DNA of 64,000 bases from Candidatus Dojkabacteria bacterium (GCA_023229785.1 JALNYV010000001.1:372001-436000); one strand, 5' to 3'; shown: positions 36,402-46,475, numbered from the stretch's first letter. The notes: a model not told the origin generated them from the letters alone. A program made the numbers and translations.

Positions 36402-38477
36402 ATGAAAAAATATGGGGACTTACAATCAAAACGAAAAAGGTTTTCACTTCTTGCGGTTGCTTTTCTTTTAATCTCGATTCCCCTTGCTGTATATTCCCTT
36501 TCAAAGATTGATTCATTTGATAAGCGAAACCAAGCTGCAGACCTAACGGTTGATGTTGATACATGCCAGATAACATTCCCATATGTTAACCCAGCAAGTA
36601 TTGAAATTGATAAAAAGATTCAAATAAATGTATCAGCAAAAACACCAAGCGAGGCTATAAAACAGGTAATGATTATGGATAGAACTGGGGTAGCTGTTTT
36701 TAAGAAAGATTTCACTGACGGAAGAAATGAGATTTCAGAAACATTCATATTCTCATCTAAAATAACTGGAGACTTCGGACTTCTCGGAACACTGACCACT
36801 GATATTGGAACAAGGCCATGTGTTGTTGCAGATAAAAGAGAGGTAATATTAGTGGCTGTAAATAATGCACCAACTATTCTTTCTCAAATCATTAATGCAA
36901 AGCCAAGCAATTCAATAAAGGTAAATGATAGTTATCAGTATCAATTTGAAGCAACAGACTTAGAAAGTGACACAATTAACTTCGCCTTCTCATTTACTCC
37001 AAATGCAACTTGGTTAAAATCAACCGTTATTGAAAATGGAAGCAATGGAAAATTAACAATTAAGTTTTCAGGAACACCAGATAAGCCAGGAAGTTATTTA
37101 GCAAATATCTTCATACATGATGGATACACATCTCATCTTCTAGCACAGACCTGGGTCATTAGCGTAGACCAAGATAAAAACGATATTCCTAAAGTATTGG
37201 TTACAGCTCCAGCAACAGCAGTATCAATTTCAAAAGGACAGAAGATTAAAGTGAGTTGGCAAGCAAGCGATTTAAATAAAATAACTAAATATGAACTGTT
37301 CTTGGCAAGTAACCCAGGAAATCAAGACACTTGGATTTCAATTGCTTCAAACCTTTCACCAAAGGTTGGCTCATATATTTTTGATTCATCCGATACTAAA
37401 TCTGGAACCTACCAATTCATCGTTAGAGCAACTGATAATTATAGTACCCCAGCAGCAGGTGTTGGGTTTTCTGCAAAAGTAACAATTGGAAAGTTGCCGA
37501 GTACAACTGATGATGGACCAATAATTTCTCAAGGGCAGGTGACAAACATCACCCCTTCTGATGAAAGTACAATTCAAAATAAGACAGCATCAATTAGTGC
37601 AACATTAATTCCAGCTACAGGGGCAACAATAAATAAAGCAAGTATAAAGATTGTCTTAGATGATTTAGACATCACAAAAGACAGTAGAATAAACGAGGTA
37701 ATAGATGGACAACAATCTCTCCTCTACTCTCCAATAGTTGCATATAAAGATGGATTACATAAAGTAACAGTCTCCTTTGAAGATTCAAAAACTGATAAGG
37801 TGGAAAAATCGTGGACATTCACAGTGACTTCAGAAGAGACCAGCTCTTCAGTATTTGTAATCTTTGGATATGAAATTGCCAAAACAACCGTTTGGATTAT
37901 TCTAGGAGGAATAGGAGCCGTAATACTTGCAATCATTGTTCCTTGGCTTTTATACCTTGCTTGGAGAGGAACCAAGAAAGAGGACGATGAGATTGTTTAC
38001 CAAAGTAGTAGGCCACAAATGAATTATCCAATTCCATTTACAAAAACTGAAATAAAGGAAGAGAAAACACCAAGACCATATGTTCATCATCATCAAGTTC
38101 CATCTCAACAGTTTGTAATTAACAAACCTCAAGAAGTTGTGACTACACCAATTATAAATAATATAGAAATAAAAAAGGAAGAACCAATTCCAATAATCGT
38201 TGAAACCCCCGAGCCAGTAGTTCAAACACCAATAGTTGAAAATATTGTTCCAACAGTTCCTGTAGAGCCTGTCGAAACAGAGGAGGAAGATGATTTTGAT
38301 AGTATCGCCGCAAAAGAATTAGAAGATTTAGCAGAAAAATTAAAAAAGAAAGAAGAGTTATTAAAAGATTTTGTGCCAACAACAGATACTACAACCACAA
38401 CGACAACCACCACCACAAATACAACTACTCCACCAACGGTTACAACAGACACAACAAGCTCTTCAACATTAAAGTAA
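36402..38477 (+). CDS. Large two-helix surface protein with Ig/cadherin-like modules and Thr-rich tail
   Basis: 691 residues. First helix at about 15-33. The extracellular part to about 485 carries a dystroglycan/cadherin-like module (about 165-270: NDSYQYQFEATDLESDTINFAF, LTIKFSGTPDKPGSYLANIFI) and further beta modules. A second helix lies at about 492-516, then a cytoplasmic tail of some 170 residues rich in Pro, Glu and Val that ends in an almost pure Thr run (about 661-675). It resembles an adhesion receptor. No sorting signal is present. Confidence 0.7.
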   Translation: MKKYGDLQSKRKRFSLLAVAFLLISIPLAVYSLSKIDSFDKRNQAADLTVDVDTCQITFPYVNPASIEIDKKIQINVSAKTPSEAIKQVMIMDRTGVAVFKKDFTDGRNEISETFIFSSKITGDFGLLGTLTTDIGTRPCVVADKREVILVAVNNAPTILSQIINAKPSNSIKVNDSYQYQFEATDLESDTINFAFSFTPNATWLKSTVIENGSNGKLTIKFSGTPDKPGSYLANIFIHDGYTSHLLAQTWVISVDQDKNDIPKVLVTAPATAVSISKGQKIKVSWQASDLNKITKYELFLASNPGNQDTWISIASNLSPKVGSYIFDSSDTKSGTYQFIVRATDNYSTPAAGVGFSAKVTIGKLPSTTDDGPIISQGQVTNITPSDESTIQNKTASISATLIPATGATINKASIKIVLDDLDITKDSRINEVIDGQQSLLYSPIVAYKDGLHKVTVSFEDSKTDKVEKSWTFTVTSEETSSSVFVIFGYEIAKTTVWIILGGIGAVILAIIVPWLLYLAWRGTKKEDDEIVYQSSRPQMNYPIPFTKTEIKEEKTPRPYVHHHQVPSQQFVINKPQEVVTTPIINNIEIKKEEPIPIIVETPEPVVQTPIVENIVPTVPVEPVETEEEDDFDSIAAKELEDLAEKLKKKEELLKDFVPTTDTTTTTTTTTTNTTTPPTVTTDTTSSSTLK
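38380..38460 (+). repeat. ACN-repeat encoding a poly-Thr tail
   Basis: Tandem Thr codons (ACA/ACC/ACG/ACT mixed) encode the last 30 or so residues before the stop of the 691-residue protein. The codons vary, so the residue run is probably selected rather than a recent slippage product. Confidence 0.7.
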
Positions 38478-38500
38478 TCGTAACCTCTATTTTAAATATC

Positions 38501-38509
38501 TGATATAAT
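38501..38509 (+). promoter_or_regulatory. Extended -10 of alaS (leaderless)
   Basis: TGATATAAT, a perfect extended -10 ending 8 bp before the alaS ATG. The predicted start of transcription is one base before the ATG. No -35 hexamer is needed or seen. Confidence 0.75.
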
Positions 38510-38516
38510 TTCGTTT

Positions 38517-40385
38517 ATGAAGAAATTTGGATATTTAGAAATTAGAAAAAAATATATTGATTATTTTGTAGCCCACGGGCATAAAGAAATAGCATCTGCC
38601 TCCCTAGTTCCTGAAAACGACCCATCTGTTTTGTTTACTAATGCAGGAATGTTTCCGCTTGTTCCGTTTCTTTTGGGTGAACAACATCCAAGCGGAACTA
38701 AATTAGTAAATAGTCAAAGATGTGTGAGAACAGGTGATATAGATGAGGTTGGGGATGCAAGTCACTGTACTTCGTTTGAAATGCTAGGTAATTGGTCACT
38801 GAATGAATACTTTAAGAAAGAAGCAATAAACTTAACAATCGATTTTTTAATCGACGAACTAGGTTTTGATATCAATGGTATATATGCTTCTGTATTTGAA
38901 GGAAATGAAACATCTCCAAAAGATACTGTCTCAATTGAAGCTTGGAAAGAACTATTTTCAAAACACGGAATTAAGGCAAAAGTCGGAAAAGGTGAAAGAA
39001 TTCAAGAGTTTCCAAAAAGTAAAAATTGGTGGGAATTAGAAGCAGGTGGACCTTGTGGCCCATGCAGTGAGATATTCTTTGATACTAAAAAAGAAGCTTG
39101 CAAAGAGGATTGCAATATTAACTGTGATTGCGGAAAATTCTTAGAACTTGGAAACAATGTATTTATGGAATACCTGAAAAAAGATGGGAAGTACTCCCCT
39201 CTGGGAAAACATAATGTTGATTTTGGAGGGGGAATTGAAAGATTTTCTACAATTTGCCAAGGCGTTAGTAGTTTTTATGAAATTGATATATACAAGCCAA
39301 TATTTAATAAAGTAAAGGAGCTTTCAAAAACAGAAAATTTAAAATCTCAAAGAATTGTAACTGACCATATAAAGGCTGCAACATGGATTATTGCAGATGG
39401 CGTCGTTCCATCACCAAATGAAAGAGGATTTGTATTAAGAAAATTAATTAGGAGAAGTATCGACCAAGCAATAGAACTTGGAATTGATTTCAAATTTACA
39501 AGAATGGTAGCTGAGGTTGCAATTACCCAATTTGCTCCTGTATTTCCCGAATTAGAAACTCAGAGAGGAAATATTCTAAACATTATAGAAGAAGAGGAAG
39601 TTAAATATTGTGAAGGATTAGGGAAAGTTCTTAAAAACTTCGGATCTTCTGAAAGAGGAATGTATATAATAGGAAAAGCACCAACTCAACCAATAATTGC
39701 TGGGGTAACATTTGATATTGGAAAAGATGGTCAATTTCATAATGCTTATGGGGCAACTTTTACCCTTTATGAAACTCATGGGTTTCCAGTTAAAAGAACA
39801 TTGGAGGAACTAAAGAAGATCAATATTGATTTTGATGAAAAAGAAATTCTCGAGAATCATGATAAGGCTTTTAAGGCTCATCAAGAAAAATCTAGAACCT
39901 TATCCAAAGGTATGTTTAAAGGAGGTCTTGCCGATACCAGTGAAATGTCAAAGAAATATCACACACTCAATCACCTACTTTTAGCTGCTTTGTACAATGT
40001 CCTGGGTTCTCATGTCCATCAATCAGGAAGCAATATCACTCCAGAAAGATTAAGGTTGGATTTCCCAAATGATACAAAGTTAACTACCGAGCAATTAAAA
40101 CAAGTCGAGGATTTGGTAAATGAGCAGATTGAGAAAGGGTTACCAGTTAACTATAAAGAGATGTCAAAAACAGAAGCTTTGAAAATTGTTAAGTACGCAT
40201 CCTTTATTGAGAAATATCCAGACATGGTTAAGGTATATACAATTGGTGATGAGAAAAATCCTTTTTCTGTTGAAATATGTGGGGGACCTCATGTTGAAAA
40301 TACAAAAGAGCTGGGTCACTTCAAAATTATTAAAGAGGAAGCTGTTTCTGCTGGAATTAGAAGAATTAAAGGAATATTAGAATAA
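38517..40385 (+). CDS. alaS: Alanine-tRNA ligase lacking the C-Ala domain
   Basis: 622 residues against about 875 in E. coli. The catalytic and tRNA-recognition part (1-450) is normal: FTNAGMFPLVPF, RCVRTGDIDEVG, GPCGPCSEIFFD, GGGIERF and NERGFVLRKLIRR. The editing domain keeps its zinc site, HTLNH near 482 and CGGPH near 588. The protein stops at RRIKGILE, where the dimerisation/C-Ala region would begin, and the next gene starts 2 bp later. Short AlaRS forms occur in several reduced bacteria. It heads the alaS-ruvX-mltG-LCP-holA run. Confidence 0.95.
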   Translation: MKKFGYLEIRKKYIDYFVAHGHKEIASASLVPENDPSVLFTNAGMFPLVPFLLGEQHPSGTKLVNSQRCVRTGDIDEVGDASHCTSFEMLGNWSLNEYFKKEAINLTIDFLIDELGFDINGIYASVFEGNETSPKDTVSIEAWKELFSKHGIKAKVGKGERIQEFPKSKNWWELEAGGPCGPCSEIFFDTKKEACKEDCNINCDCGKFLELGNNVFMEYLKKDGKYSPLGKHNVDFGGGIERFSTICQGVSSFYEIDIYKPIFNKVKELSKTENLKSQRIVTDHIKAATWIIADGVVPSPNERGFVLRKLIRRSIDQAIELGIDFKFTRMVAEVAITQFAPVFPELETQRGNILNIIEEEEVKYCEGLGKVLKNFGSSERGMYIIGKAPTQPIIAGVTFDIGKDGQFHNAYGATFTLYETHGFPVKRTLEELKKINIDFDEKEILENHDKAFKAHQEKSRTLSKGMFKGGLADTSEMSKKYHTLNHLLLAALYNVLGSHVHQSGSNITPERLRLDFPNDTKLTTEQLKQVEDLVNEQIEKGLPVNYKEMSKTEALKIVKYASFIEKYPDMVKVYTIGDEKNPFSVEICGGPHVENTKELGHFKIIKEEAVSAGIRRIKGILE

Positions 40386-40387
40386 CT

Positions 40388-40813
40388 ATGTATCCAATAC
40401 TAGCCATTGATTTTGGCAAAAAACATATCGGTTGCGCAATAAGTGATTCTAAAGGCTTAGTTTGCTCTCCACTTCCTAGAATTAATGTTTTCAAAGGAAC
40501 GAAAGAAGGAGATTTAATTTCCGAAATACAGAAGATTTGTGGGGAATATAAAGTGAAAAGTATATTAATTGGATATCCACAGGCAGTAGATGATAATCAC
40601 GAAAACAACAAAAACCGTATCGATGCCTTCATTTCGATGATACTTTCCCCCTTATCCCTACCAATAATTAAATGGGATGAGAGTTTTTCAACAAAGGGTG
40701 CAGAAGATGTGCTAATATCCCAAGGTAGAAATTACAAGAGAAGTAAAAAAAACATTGACAGTATTGCAGCTTCCGTATTTCTAGAAGAATATTTAAATTC
40801 GAGAAAAAGTTAA
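40388..40813 (+). CDS. ruvX: Holliday-junction resolvase-like RNase H-fold protein (YqgF/RuvX)
   Basis: 141 residues, normal length. Conserved acidic sites: LAIDFGKKHIGCAISD (Asp8), the WDESFST motif, and the C-terminal KNIDSIAASVFLEEYL Asp. In E. coli this nuclease (RuvX/YqgF) processes pre-16S rRNA. The order alaS-ruvX-mltG is widespread. It starts 2 bp after alaS and abuts mltG with no spacer. Confidence 0.9.
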   Translation: MYPILAIDFGKKHIGCAISDSKGLVCSPLPRINVFKGTKEGDLISEIQKICGEYKVKSILIGYPQAVDDNHENNKNRIDAFISMILSPLSLPIIKWDESFSTKGAEDVLISQGRNYKRSKKNIDSIAASVFLEEYLNSRKS

Positions 40814-41803
40814 ATGAAGAATTTTATTAGATTCCTTTCGGTTCTTTTCTTTCTTATTTTAGCTTCTGCTATTGTTCTGTTCTTTGGATATAAAAAGATA
40901 CTTTCCACTCCAATTGGTTCCAATTCAACAAAGCAACTATTTGCTGTTGAAAAAGGAACAACTGGGTATGAGGTACTCAGTAACCTTGTGGGTGAAAAAA
41001 TTATAACTAAGACCCAAGAGTTGGCACTCAAGATATATATAAAACTTAACGGCTCTCCAGCAATTAAAGAAGGGACATACAAGATACCCTTAAATATAAC
41101 CCCAACAGAGATTATGAGCGTTCTGGAAAACCCAGACGTGACAGATATTTGGATAACTATTCCTGAGGGGTTAAGAGCAGACCAGATAGCCCAGTTGATT
41201 TCAAATGAATACAAGACTGTTTCCGGCTCAGTATTTTCGGATACAGAATTTATGAAGAACTTTTCAGACAAAGCATACATTACGTCTTTAAACTTAGGGA
41301 TAGAGACAAAAACATTAGAAGGATTTCTTTTTCCAGATACATATTTCCTTCCCGCTCAAGCTACAACAGACTATGTAATAAGAACCTTGGTCGGAAACTT
41401 TAAAAAGAAAGCAGAGGGTGTTAGCTATAAAAACTTAATTATCGCAAGTCTAGTTGAAAAAGAAGGTATAACGGATACAGATAGAGCAATGATTGCTGAT
41501 GTTATAAACAAAAGACTAAAAGAAGGCTGGACTCTGGGCTTGGATGTTACACTCTTGTATTATTATAAAGACTGGAAAAGAGATCTGTCTGAAGCTGATT
41601 TAAAATTTGATGAGCCGTATAACACGAGGATTAAAACTGGCCTTCCCCCTACTCCGATATGCAATCCAGGAATGTCTTCCATTAACGCAGCACTAAAGCC
41701 AAAGGCTAACTCATACTATTACTTCATTGCCGCTCATGGTAAAGTATACTTTGCTAAAAATGTTACCGAACATAATGCAAATATTGCTAAATATTTAAAC
41801 TAG
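40814..41803 (+). CDS. mltG: Endolytic murein transglycosylase MltG
   Basis: 329 residues. One N-terminal helix (about 7-25), a LysM-like subdomain (LFAVEKGTTGYEVLSNL) and the YceG catalytic domain, with TLEGFLFPDTYFL, the catalytic Glu in ASLVEKEG, NKRLKEGWTLGLDVTLLYY and YNTRIKTGLPPTPICNPG. It cleaves nascent glycan strands at the membrane and sets their length. Confidence 0.94.
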   Translation: MKNFIRFLSVLFFLILASAIVLFFGYKKILSTPIGSNSTKQLFAVEKGTTGYEVLSNLVGEKIITKTQELALKIYIKLNGSPAIKEGTYKIPLNITPTEIMSVLENPDVTDIWITIPEGLRADQIAQLISNEYKTVSGSVFSDTEFMKNFSDKAYITSLNLGIETKTLEGFLFPDTYFLPAQATTDYVIRTLVGNFKKKAEGVSYKNLIIASLVEKEGITDTDRAMIADVINKRLKEGWTLGLDVTLLYYYKDWKRDLSEADLKFDEPYNTRIKTGLPPTPICNPGMSSINAALKPKANSYYYFIAAHGKVYFAKNVTEHNANIAKYLN

Positions 41804-41816
41804 TAAATAATAGAAT

Positions 41817-43253
41817 ATGAATATAAACATGGATGCAAAAAATAAGATGACTACTAATTCAAATATTAAAGCTAAAAAGAAATTTAAATTCTCCAAGCTT
41901 ATACTCCCAATAGTGTTGGTTGCACTATGTGTTGGTGGATATTTTGGGTATAGGGCACTTGAATTTAGTAATAGTATTGGAATAAAGGTAAAGGCAGGCG
42001 ATCTTTTAAACAATATTACTCAAAAACCAGAGCTTGACAAGGATAGTACAAAAAAATATACAACAGCACTAATTGTTGGATTGGATACTAGAGCATCAGG
42101 AGGAACACTAAATACAGATTCTATGATATTGGCAACATATAACTACGATACGAAAAATATCACAATGATTTCAATTCCAAGAGATGTCTGGGTAACAATT
42201 CCAGGGTATCAAGGCAAGGTTAATGGTGTATATGCAACGGGAGAGAGAAATAAAAAAGGTGGAGGAATGAAATTTTTGGGAAATGCCTTAACTACAATAA
42301 CTGGAATAGAAGTTCAATATTATGCCATGGTTGATTTAGAAGGGTTTACAAAAATGATTGACGCTGTTGGAGGGGTAACTGTAAATGTTGATAACACCTT
42401 TACAGATTACTGTTACCCAGCTGGAAGATCAGCAATTGAGGAGCATCGTTCACATTTTTGCTCATCACTGGGTGGACAGGGAGAAACCATAACCTTCAAA
42501 AAAGGAATACAGACAATGAGTGCAAAAGACGCACTACAGTACGCAAGAAGTAGACATGCAGCTGGAGTTGAAGGATTGGATTGGGCAAGAGCAAGAAGAC
42601 AACAGAAGGTCATTGAAGCATTAAAAGAGAAAATGCTAACAAGTGAGACACTGTTCAATCCACAAAAGGTAATGGAGATACTTGGAGCTATTCAAAACAA
42701 TGTAAAGTTATACGGCCTAGATCTGACAGATATTCAAGCAGCAATTAATCTTGCTACTGAATATAAAAAGGATCCTGGAGGAACATACCACTTTGTCCTA
42801 GAGCCATCTTTCGGAGGAGGAAAAATTATCACTTCTTGTCCAAAAACAGTAACTACTCTTTCTGCACAATGCCCAACTGCAGGGAATGGGGACTTTACAG
42901 GCATACGTTCTCTAGTCAGGCTTTGTTTAAAAGAACCAGAAATCTATGATGAGAATCCTGTTGTTAGAGTATATGACGTAGGGATGGGAAGCGCAGCCGC
43001 AAAGGCCAAAGCTCAAGAGATAATTGCAAAATATCCATATTTAAACATTGTATATTTTGGTAAATTAAAAAGTGGGAAGGAAGGAATAATCGTATATAGG
43101 CATGAGAGTAAATATAAGGGAACAGTTGCAGAGCTTTCAAAATTTCTTGATGCTACAAGTGTTGCCCAGCCAGAATACATTACAAACAACCTTAATGGAG
43201 AAAATGTTACAATTCTTTTGGGGAAACCAGTAACAGCTACTTCAACAAATTAA
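41817..43253 (+). CDS. LytR-CpsA-Psr family protein
   Basis: 478 residues from ATG 41817; ATG 41829 is an alternative. One helix lies at about 26-45, then the LCP domain: LIVGLDTRASGGTLNTDSMILAT, MISIPRDVWVTIPG with the Arg that holds the pyrophosphate, YYAMVDLEGFTKMIDAVGGV and ALQYARSRHAAGVEGLDWARARRQQ. A C-terminal LytR_C-like domain starts near 380 (VVRVYDVGMGSAAAKAKAQEI). LCP enzymes transfer undecaprenyl-linked glycopolymers to peptidoglycan. Follows mltG by 13 bp. Confidence 0.92.
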   Translation: MNINMDAKNKMTTNSNIKAKKKFKFSKLILPIVLVALCVGGYFGYRALEFSNSIGIKVKAGDLLNNITQKPELDKDSTKKYTTALIVGLDTRASGGTLNTDSMILATYNYDTKNITMISIPRDVWVTIPGYQGKVNGVYATGERNKKGGGMKFLGNALTTITGIEVQYYAMVDLEGFTKMIDAVGGVTVNVDNTFTDYCYPAGRSAIEEHRSHFCSSLGGQGETITFKKGIQTMSAKDALQYARSRHAAGVEGLDWARARRQQKVIEALKEKMLTSETLFNPQKVMEILGAIQNNVKLYGLDLTDIQAAINLATEYKKDPGGTYHFVLEPSFGGGKIITSCPKTVTTLSAQCPTAGNGDFTGIRSLVRLCLKEPEIYDENPVVRVYDVGMGSAAAKAKAQEIIAKYPYLNIVYFGKLKSGKEGIIVYRHESKYKGTVAELSKFLDATSVAQPEYITNNLNGENVTILLGKPVTATSTN

Positions 43254-43259
43254 AAATAA

Positions 43260-44186
43260 ATGAAGAAACTTTTCCATGGAAAAGATACTTTCTTGTCTCA
43301 AAGGGCAGCCAGGAAAGAAATTGAAAATATCGTTTCGAAAGGCAAAACTTTTGAATATATAATTATCGATGCAACTAGCTCCCTACCAGAAACAATAATA
43401 AACCATTTAAGTAGTGATGATATCTTTTCAAAGCCTAAGATTCTTCTTCTGAAAAGAGTATTTCAAAGTAAACATAAAGAAGATTTGGTTAAATTCCTTC
43501 TTTCTTCTTTTGAAAACCTTCCTACCTCAAACCATTATATCTTTTGGGAAGATTCAAAGATTAGCTCCATAACCAAGTATTTTAAAATGTTTAAGAAGGA
43601 TGTTGAAGAGTTCAACGAGATAAAAAAACAATCATTTGTTAAGTGGGCAATGGGAGAAGTCACCGAGCTAGGATTAAAATCCGACAGAGAGATAATTTCT
43701 AAGCTTTCCGAAAAAGTAGATTTTGATGCCCAGACATTTTTAAATGAGATAGAAAAGCTTGTTGTTAGTGGTGTTGAAGAGATATCTCTTAATGATATTG
43801 AGGACACAGTAGATTCCCATTCGTTTGATATATGGAAATTAATCTCTGCTATTAATGCTACTGACACAAAAAAAGCAATTGAGATATACAAAAACCTAAC
43901 TGACCATCAAGTAGATTCTAACTTCATTTTAGCAATGCTGATTAGAAATATAAGGCTATTAACCGAGGTAAAATATTTAAAAGAAAAGAATACATCCTCT
44001 TCTGAGATCTGCTCAACAATCGGAATAGCTCCATTTACCCTCCCAGAACTGATTAATTATACAAAGGACGCTGATTGGGAAAAAATCAGATACTTTTATG
44101 AAAAACTTTCTAGTTTAGACTACGAAATTAAAAGAGGGACAATTGATATTGACCTAGGTTTAACACTACTTCTAACGAAGATTTAA
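43260..44186 (+). CDS. holA: DNA polymerase III delta subunit
   Basis: 308 residues, a little short for HolA. The clamp-loader delta pattern is present: an N-terminal AAA-like domain without a working P-loop (MKKLFHGKDTFLSQRAARKEI), SSITKYFKMFKKDVEEFNEIKKQSFVKW, LSLND-type helices (VSGVEEISLNDIEDTV) and the collar LAMLIRNIRLLTEVKYLKEKN. It opens the beta clamp. rpsT lies about 2.8 kb downstream, echoing the common holA-rpsT pairing. Confidence 0.88.
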   Translation: MKKLFHGKDTFLSQRAARKEIENIVSKGKTFEYIIIDATSSLPETIINHLSSDDIFSKPKILLLKRVFQSKHKEDLVKFLLSSFENLPTSNHYIFWEDSKISSITKYFKMFKKDVEEFNEIKKQSFVKWAMGEVTELGLKSDREIISKLSEKVDFDAQTFLNEIEKLVVSGVEEISLNDIEDTVDSHSFDIWKLISAINATDTKKAIEIYKNLTDHQVDSNFILAMLIRNIRLLTEVKYLKEKNTSSSEICSTIGIAPFTLPELINYTKDADWEKIRYFYEKLSSLDYEIKRGTIDIDLGLTLLLTKI

Positions 44187-44215
44187 TTGACAGCAAGTAA
44201 GATTATCTCTAAACT
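44187..44215 (+). promoter_or_regulatory. Consensus promoter of the 616-residue surface protein gene
   Basis: TTGACA (44187-44192, perfect), a 17-bp spacer and TAAACT (44210-44215). Unlike most promoters here it leaves a leader of about 26 nt, which contains an SD sequence AAGGTAGG at 44232-44239, 8 nt before ATG 44248. It is a useful contrast to the leaderless genes. Confidence 0.75.
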
Positions 44216-44247
44216 GAAATATCGCAATATTAAGGTAGGAATTGCCC

Positions 44248-46098
44248 ATGAATCCAGATTTAGAGAAAACAAAAAAATCAAAAAGGAAGATTACAATAAT
44301 CCTTGTTGTTGCGGTCGTTTTAGCAATTGCAAGCATTATTACTGCTTTTTTCTATTTTAAAATAATTGACCTATCCCCTAGTGATACAAATGCTTCACAA
44401 GGATGTGCCTGCTATTTTGTTAAAGCAACCGATACAGTAAAAAGTTGTGCTACCGCTACCCCTCAAATGGCCTATGAATTTAGAACAGGGACTGTAGGTT
44501 CAAGTGGAGCATGCTCTGCAAGCTGTGACACAAATACTGCACTACCAATTTCAACAAATGAAGCTGGAGTTCCAACAATTCTTTCATGTAAGATTGCAGA
44601 TTTTGTAGCCAATCCTGGATGTATTGATATTTCAGTTTCTCAAGAAAGTGATAAAAGAGCTGCTGAAGAAATAGATCCACAACTTCCTACAACAATTACA
44701 GCAAAATTTGCAAACCCTAGTAACGCAGTTGATGCTTCTGACTATTTTTCGGGTTTTTCAATTATCAGTAACGGGGAAAAGGTTGAATTCCAACCAGCCC
44801 AAGCAACAACTACTGGAACTGGTGCAAGCAAAACATATTCAGTTACAACAATAATTAAGAATTTTAAGAGCGCGAACTCTCTCACCCTTCAAGCATTTGG
44901 AAAAACAACTACTGGAGTTGACCTAACATCTTCTGCTTGCACGAGGGTTCTAACAATTTCTCAACCAAAATCAGCTACATGTACGTCTCTTGATGCCTCT
45001 ATCATTAATGACACCAGTGGAAAACCAAAGGTCAACGAGGTCTCCCTAACAACTGTATCAATCCCAACCCCAACAACCCTCTCAATTAAATTTACGGTGG
45101 GAACAAGTAATCAAACATTAACTACAAAGAATATAGCTTCAAAGTTTGCAAATAATACACTGGTTCTAAATCAAAGCTATCTATATAGCTCCTCTAGCTT
45201 TATAGATGGAAAATCCTTTTCTATACTAAATAACTCAACTGATACTATTAAAATTGGGTCTGAAGTATATGTGAACGGAACAAAGATAAACTCATCTTCA
45301 TGTGTTGGGACATTTGTAATACCGAAAATTGACAGTAACACTACTACTCCAACAGACAACAATTCAAACGACACAACGGATAATATGACCCCTGATACAA
45401 CACCAACAGAGGATACAGGAACAACATCAAACTTCAAAATTACTAAGACTGGGTCAGAAACCTGTGTTGAAAGAGCAACTCCAGATAACAGCATTGTTTA
45501 TACTCTAAAGGTAAAGAATAATGATACTGATACCGAAGAGATTGTAAGAGTTGAAGATAAGCTACCACTTGGATTTACATATAAAGCAGGTTCAACATTA
45601 GTTAATGGGATTCCTGTCTCCGATTCAAGTTATATAACAAAGGCAACCGTTGGTAGCTCTCAACAGATAACGTTTAAGAAGAGTAGCAATTGGAGTGTTG
45701 CTCCGACAGGGTCACTTGTAATCAAATTTACAGCAACCGCAAGCTCTACTGCTCTTTCAGGGACTAATCTAAATGAGGCGGTAGCAATACCACTACACAC
45801 TCCAATAAATAATGCCAATGTTAGAACAAGTTTGTCTGTTACCGTTGCTCAAAGCTGTACATCCCCACAAACTGGATTATTTGATAGTACACTTGCCAAA
45901 GTTGTTGCAGGGATACTAATAATCATTCTAGGAATTATTCTTTATGTAAGTCAGAGTGGGATTGCTCTCTCTCAAAAGCTACTTGGCATGGGCCCTATTA
46001 GAAACGCAAAGCGAGTATCAAATATGATAAGACTAAAAATAACAGACCCTAGAAGATATTTTGAAGAGAAGATGATTAGAAAAATAGATAAGGATTAA
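44248..46098 (+). CDS. Surface protein with DUF11-like module and SPQTG-helix C-terminus
   Basis: 616 residues from ATG 44248, chosen because of the SD sequence; TTG 44242 is the alternative. First helix at about 15-37, then a Cys-containing secreted region of beta modules. A Thr/Asp/Asn linker (near 365-390) and a DUF11-like module follow (CVERATPDNSIVYTLKVKN, VEDKLPLGFTYKAGSTLVNG). The C-terminus has SPQTG (about 544-548), a helix of about 20 residues and an unusually long basic tail of about 45 residues. SPQTG looks like a sortase signal variant, but the long tail is atypical. Confidence 0.7.
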   Translation: MNPDLEKTKKSKRKITIILVVAVVLAIASIITAFFYFKIIDLSPSDTNASQGCACYFVKATDTVKSCATATPQMAYEFRTGTVGSSGACSASCDTNTALPISTNEAGVPTILSCKIADFVANPGCIDISVSQESDKRAAEEIDPQLPTTITAKFANPSNAVDASDYFSGFSIISNGEKVEFQPAQATTTGTGASKTYSVTTIIKNFKSANSLTLQAFGKTTTGVDLTSSACTRVLTISQPKSATCTSLDASIINDTSGKPKVNEVSLTTVSIPTPTTLSIKFTVGTSNQTLTTKNIASKFANNTLVLNQSYLYSSSSFIDGKSFSILNNSTDTIKIGSEVYVNGTKINSSSCVGTFVIPKIDSNTTTPTDNNSNDTTDNMTPDTTPTEDTGTTSNFKITKTGSETCVERATPDNSIVYTLKVKNNDTDTEEIVRVEDKLPLGFTYKAGSTLVNGIPVSDSSYITKATVGSSQQITFKKSSNWSVAPTGSLVIKFTATASSTALSGTNLNEAVAIPLHTPINNANVRTSLSVTVAQSCTSPQTGLFDSTLAKVVAGILIIILGIILYVSQSGIALSQKLLGMGPIRNAKRVSNMIRLKITDPRRYFEEKMIRKIDKD

Positions 46099-46475
46099 TC
46101 AAATTTCACCTCAAGTGGAAGCCCTTCTTTTCCATACGTCTTGTCTCCGTCTACAATTACAACATAGTAATTAACGCCTGTATCAACTCCACTCATCAGT
46201 ATCTTATGCTCTTTAAGCTTTGATGCACCATTTATATCAATTGCTAAATACGGAAAGCTATTATCTTTTAACCCGTATTTAATATATTGACTACAATCCA
46301 TTTGAGTTTCCCAAGTCAGGTAATAACTACTCTCTTGCTTTGCGGATTTAAAATTCAATGGAGCACACCCCTTAGATTTTGCTTGTGGGATATATACATA
46401 CGAAAAAAAATAGTATGTAAAAGAAACGATTGCAGCTACTATTGTAGTTATTAGAAGTATTTTAGTTAGTTTCAT
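46095..46475 (-). CDS. Small anchored protein with one FN3-like module
   Basis: 126 residues: helix at about 6-28, then YYLTWETQMDCSQYIKYGL and HKILMSGVDTGVNYYVVIV, the strand pattern of the FN3-like modules in the larger surface proteins nearby. Its start overlaps the end of the 138-residue gene by 14 bases, so the two are made together. Its stop overlaps the stop of the convergent DUF11-like gene by 4 bases. Confidence 0.65.
   Translation of the reverse strand: MKLTKILLITTIVAAIVSFTYYFFSYVYIPQAKSKGCAPLNFKSAKQESSYYLTWETQMDCSQYIKYGLKDNSFPYLAIDINGASKLKEHKILMSGVDTGVNYYVVIVDGDKTYGKEGLPLEVKFD

Noticed and set aside
38380..38460. Triplet run at the end of the 691-residue gene as a possible CRISPR or satellite repeat
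   Set aside because: It is in frame and encodes poly-Thr with mixed codons, with no spacers.
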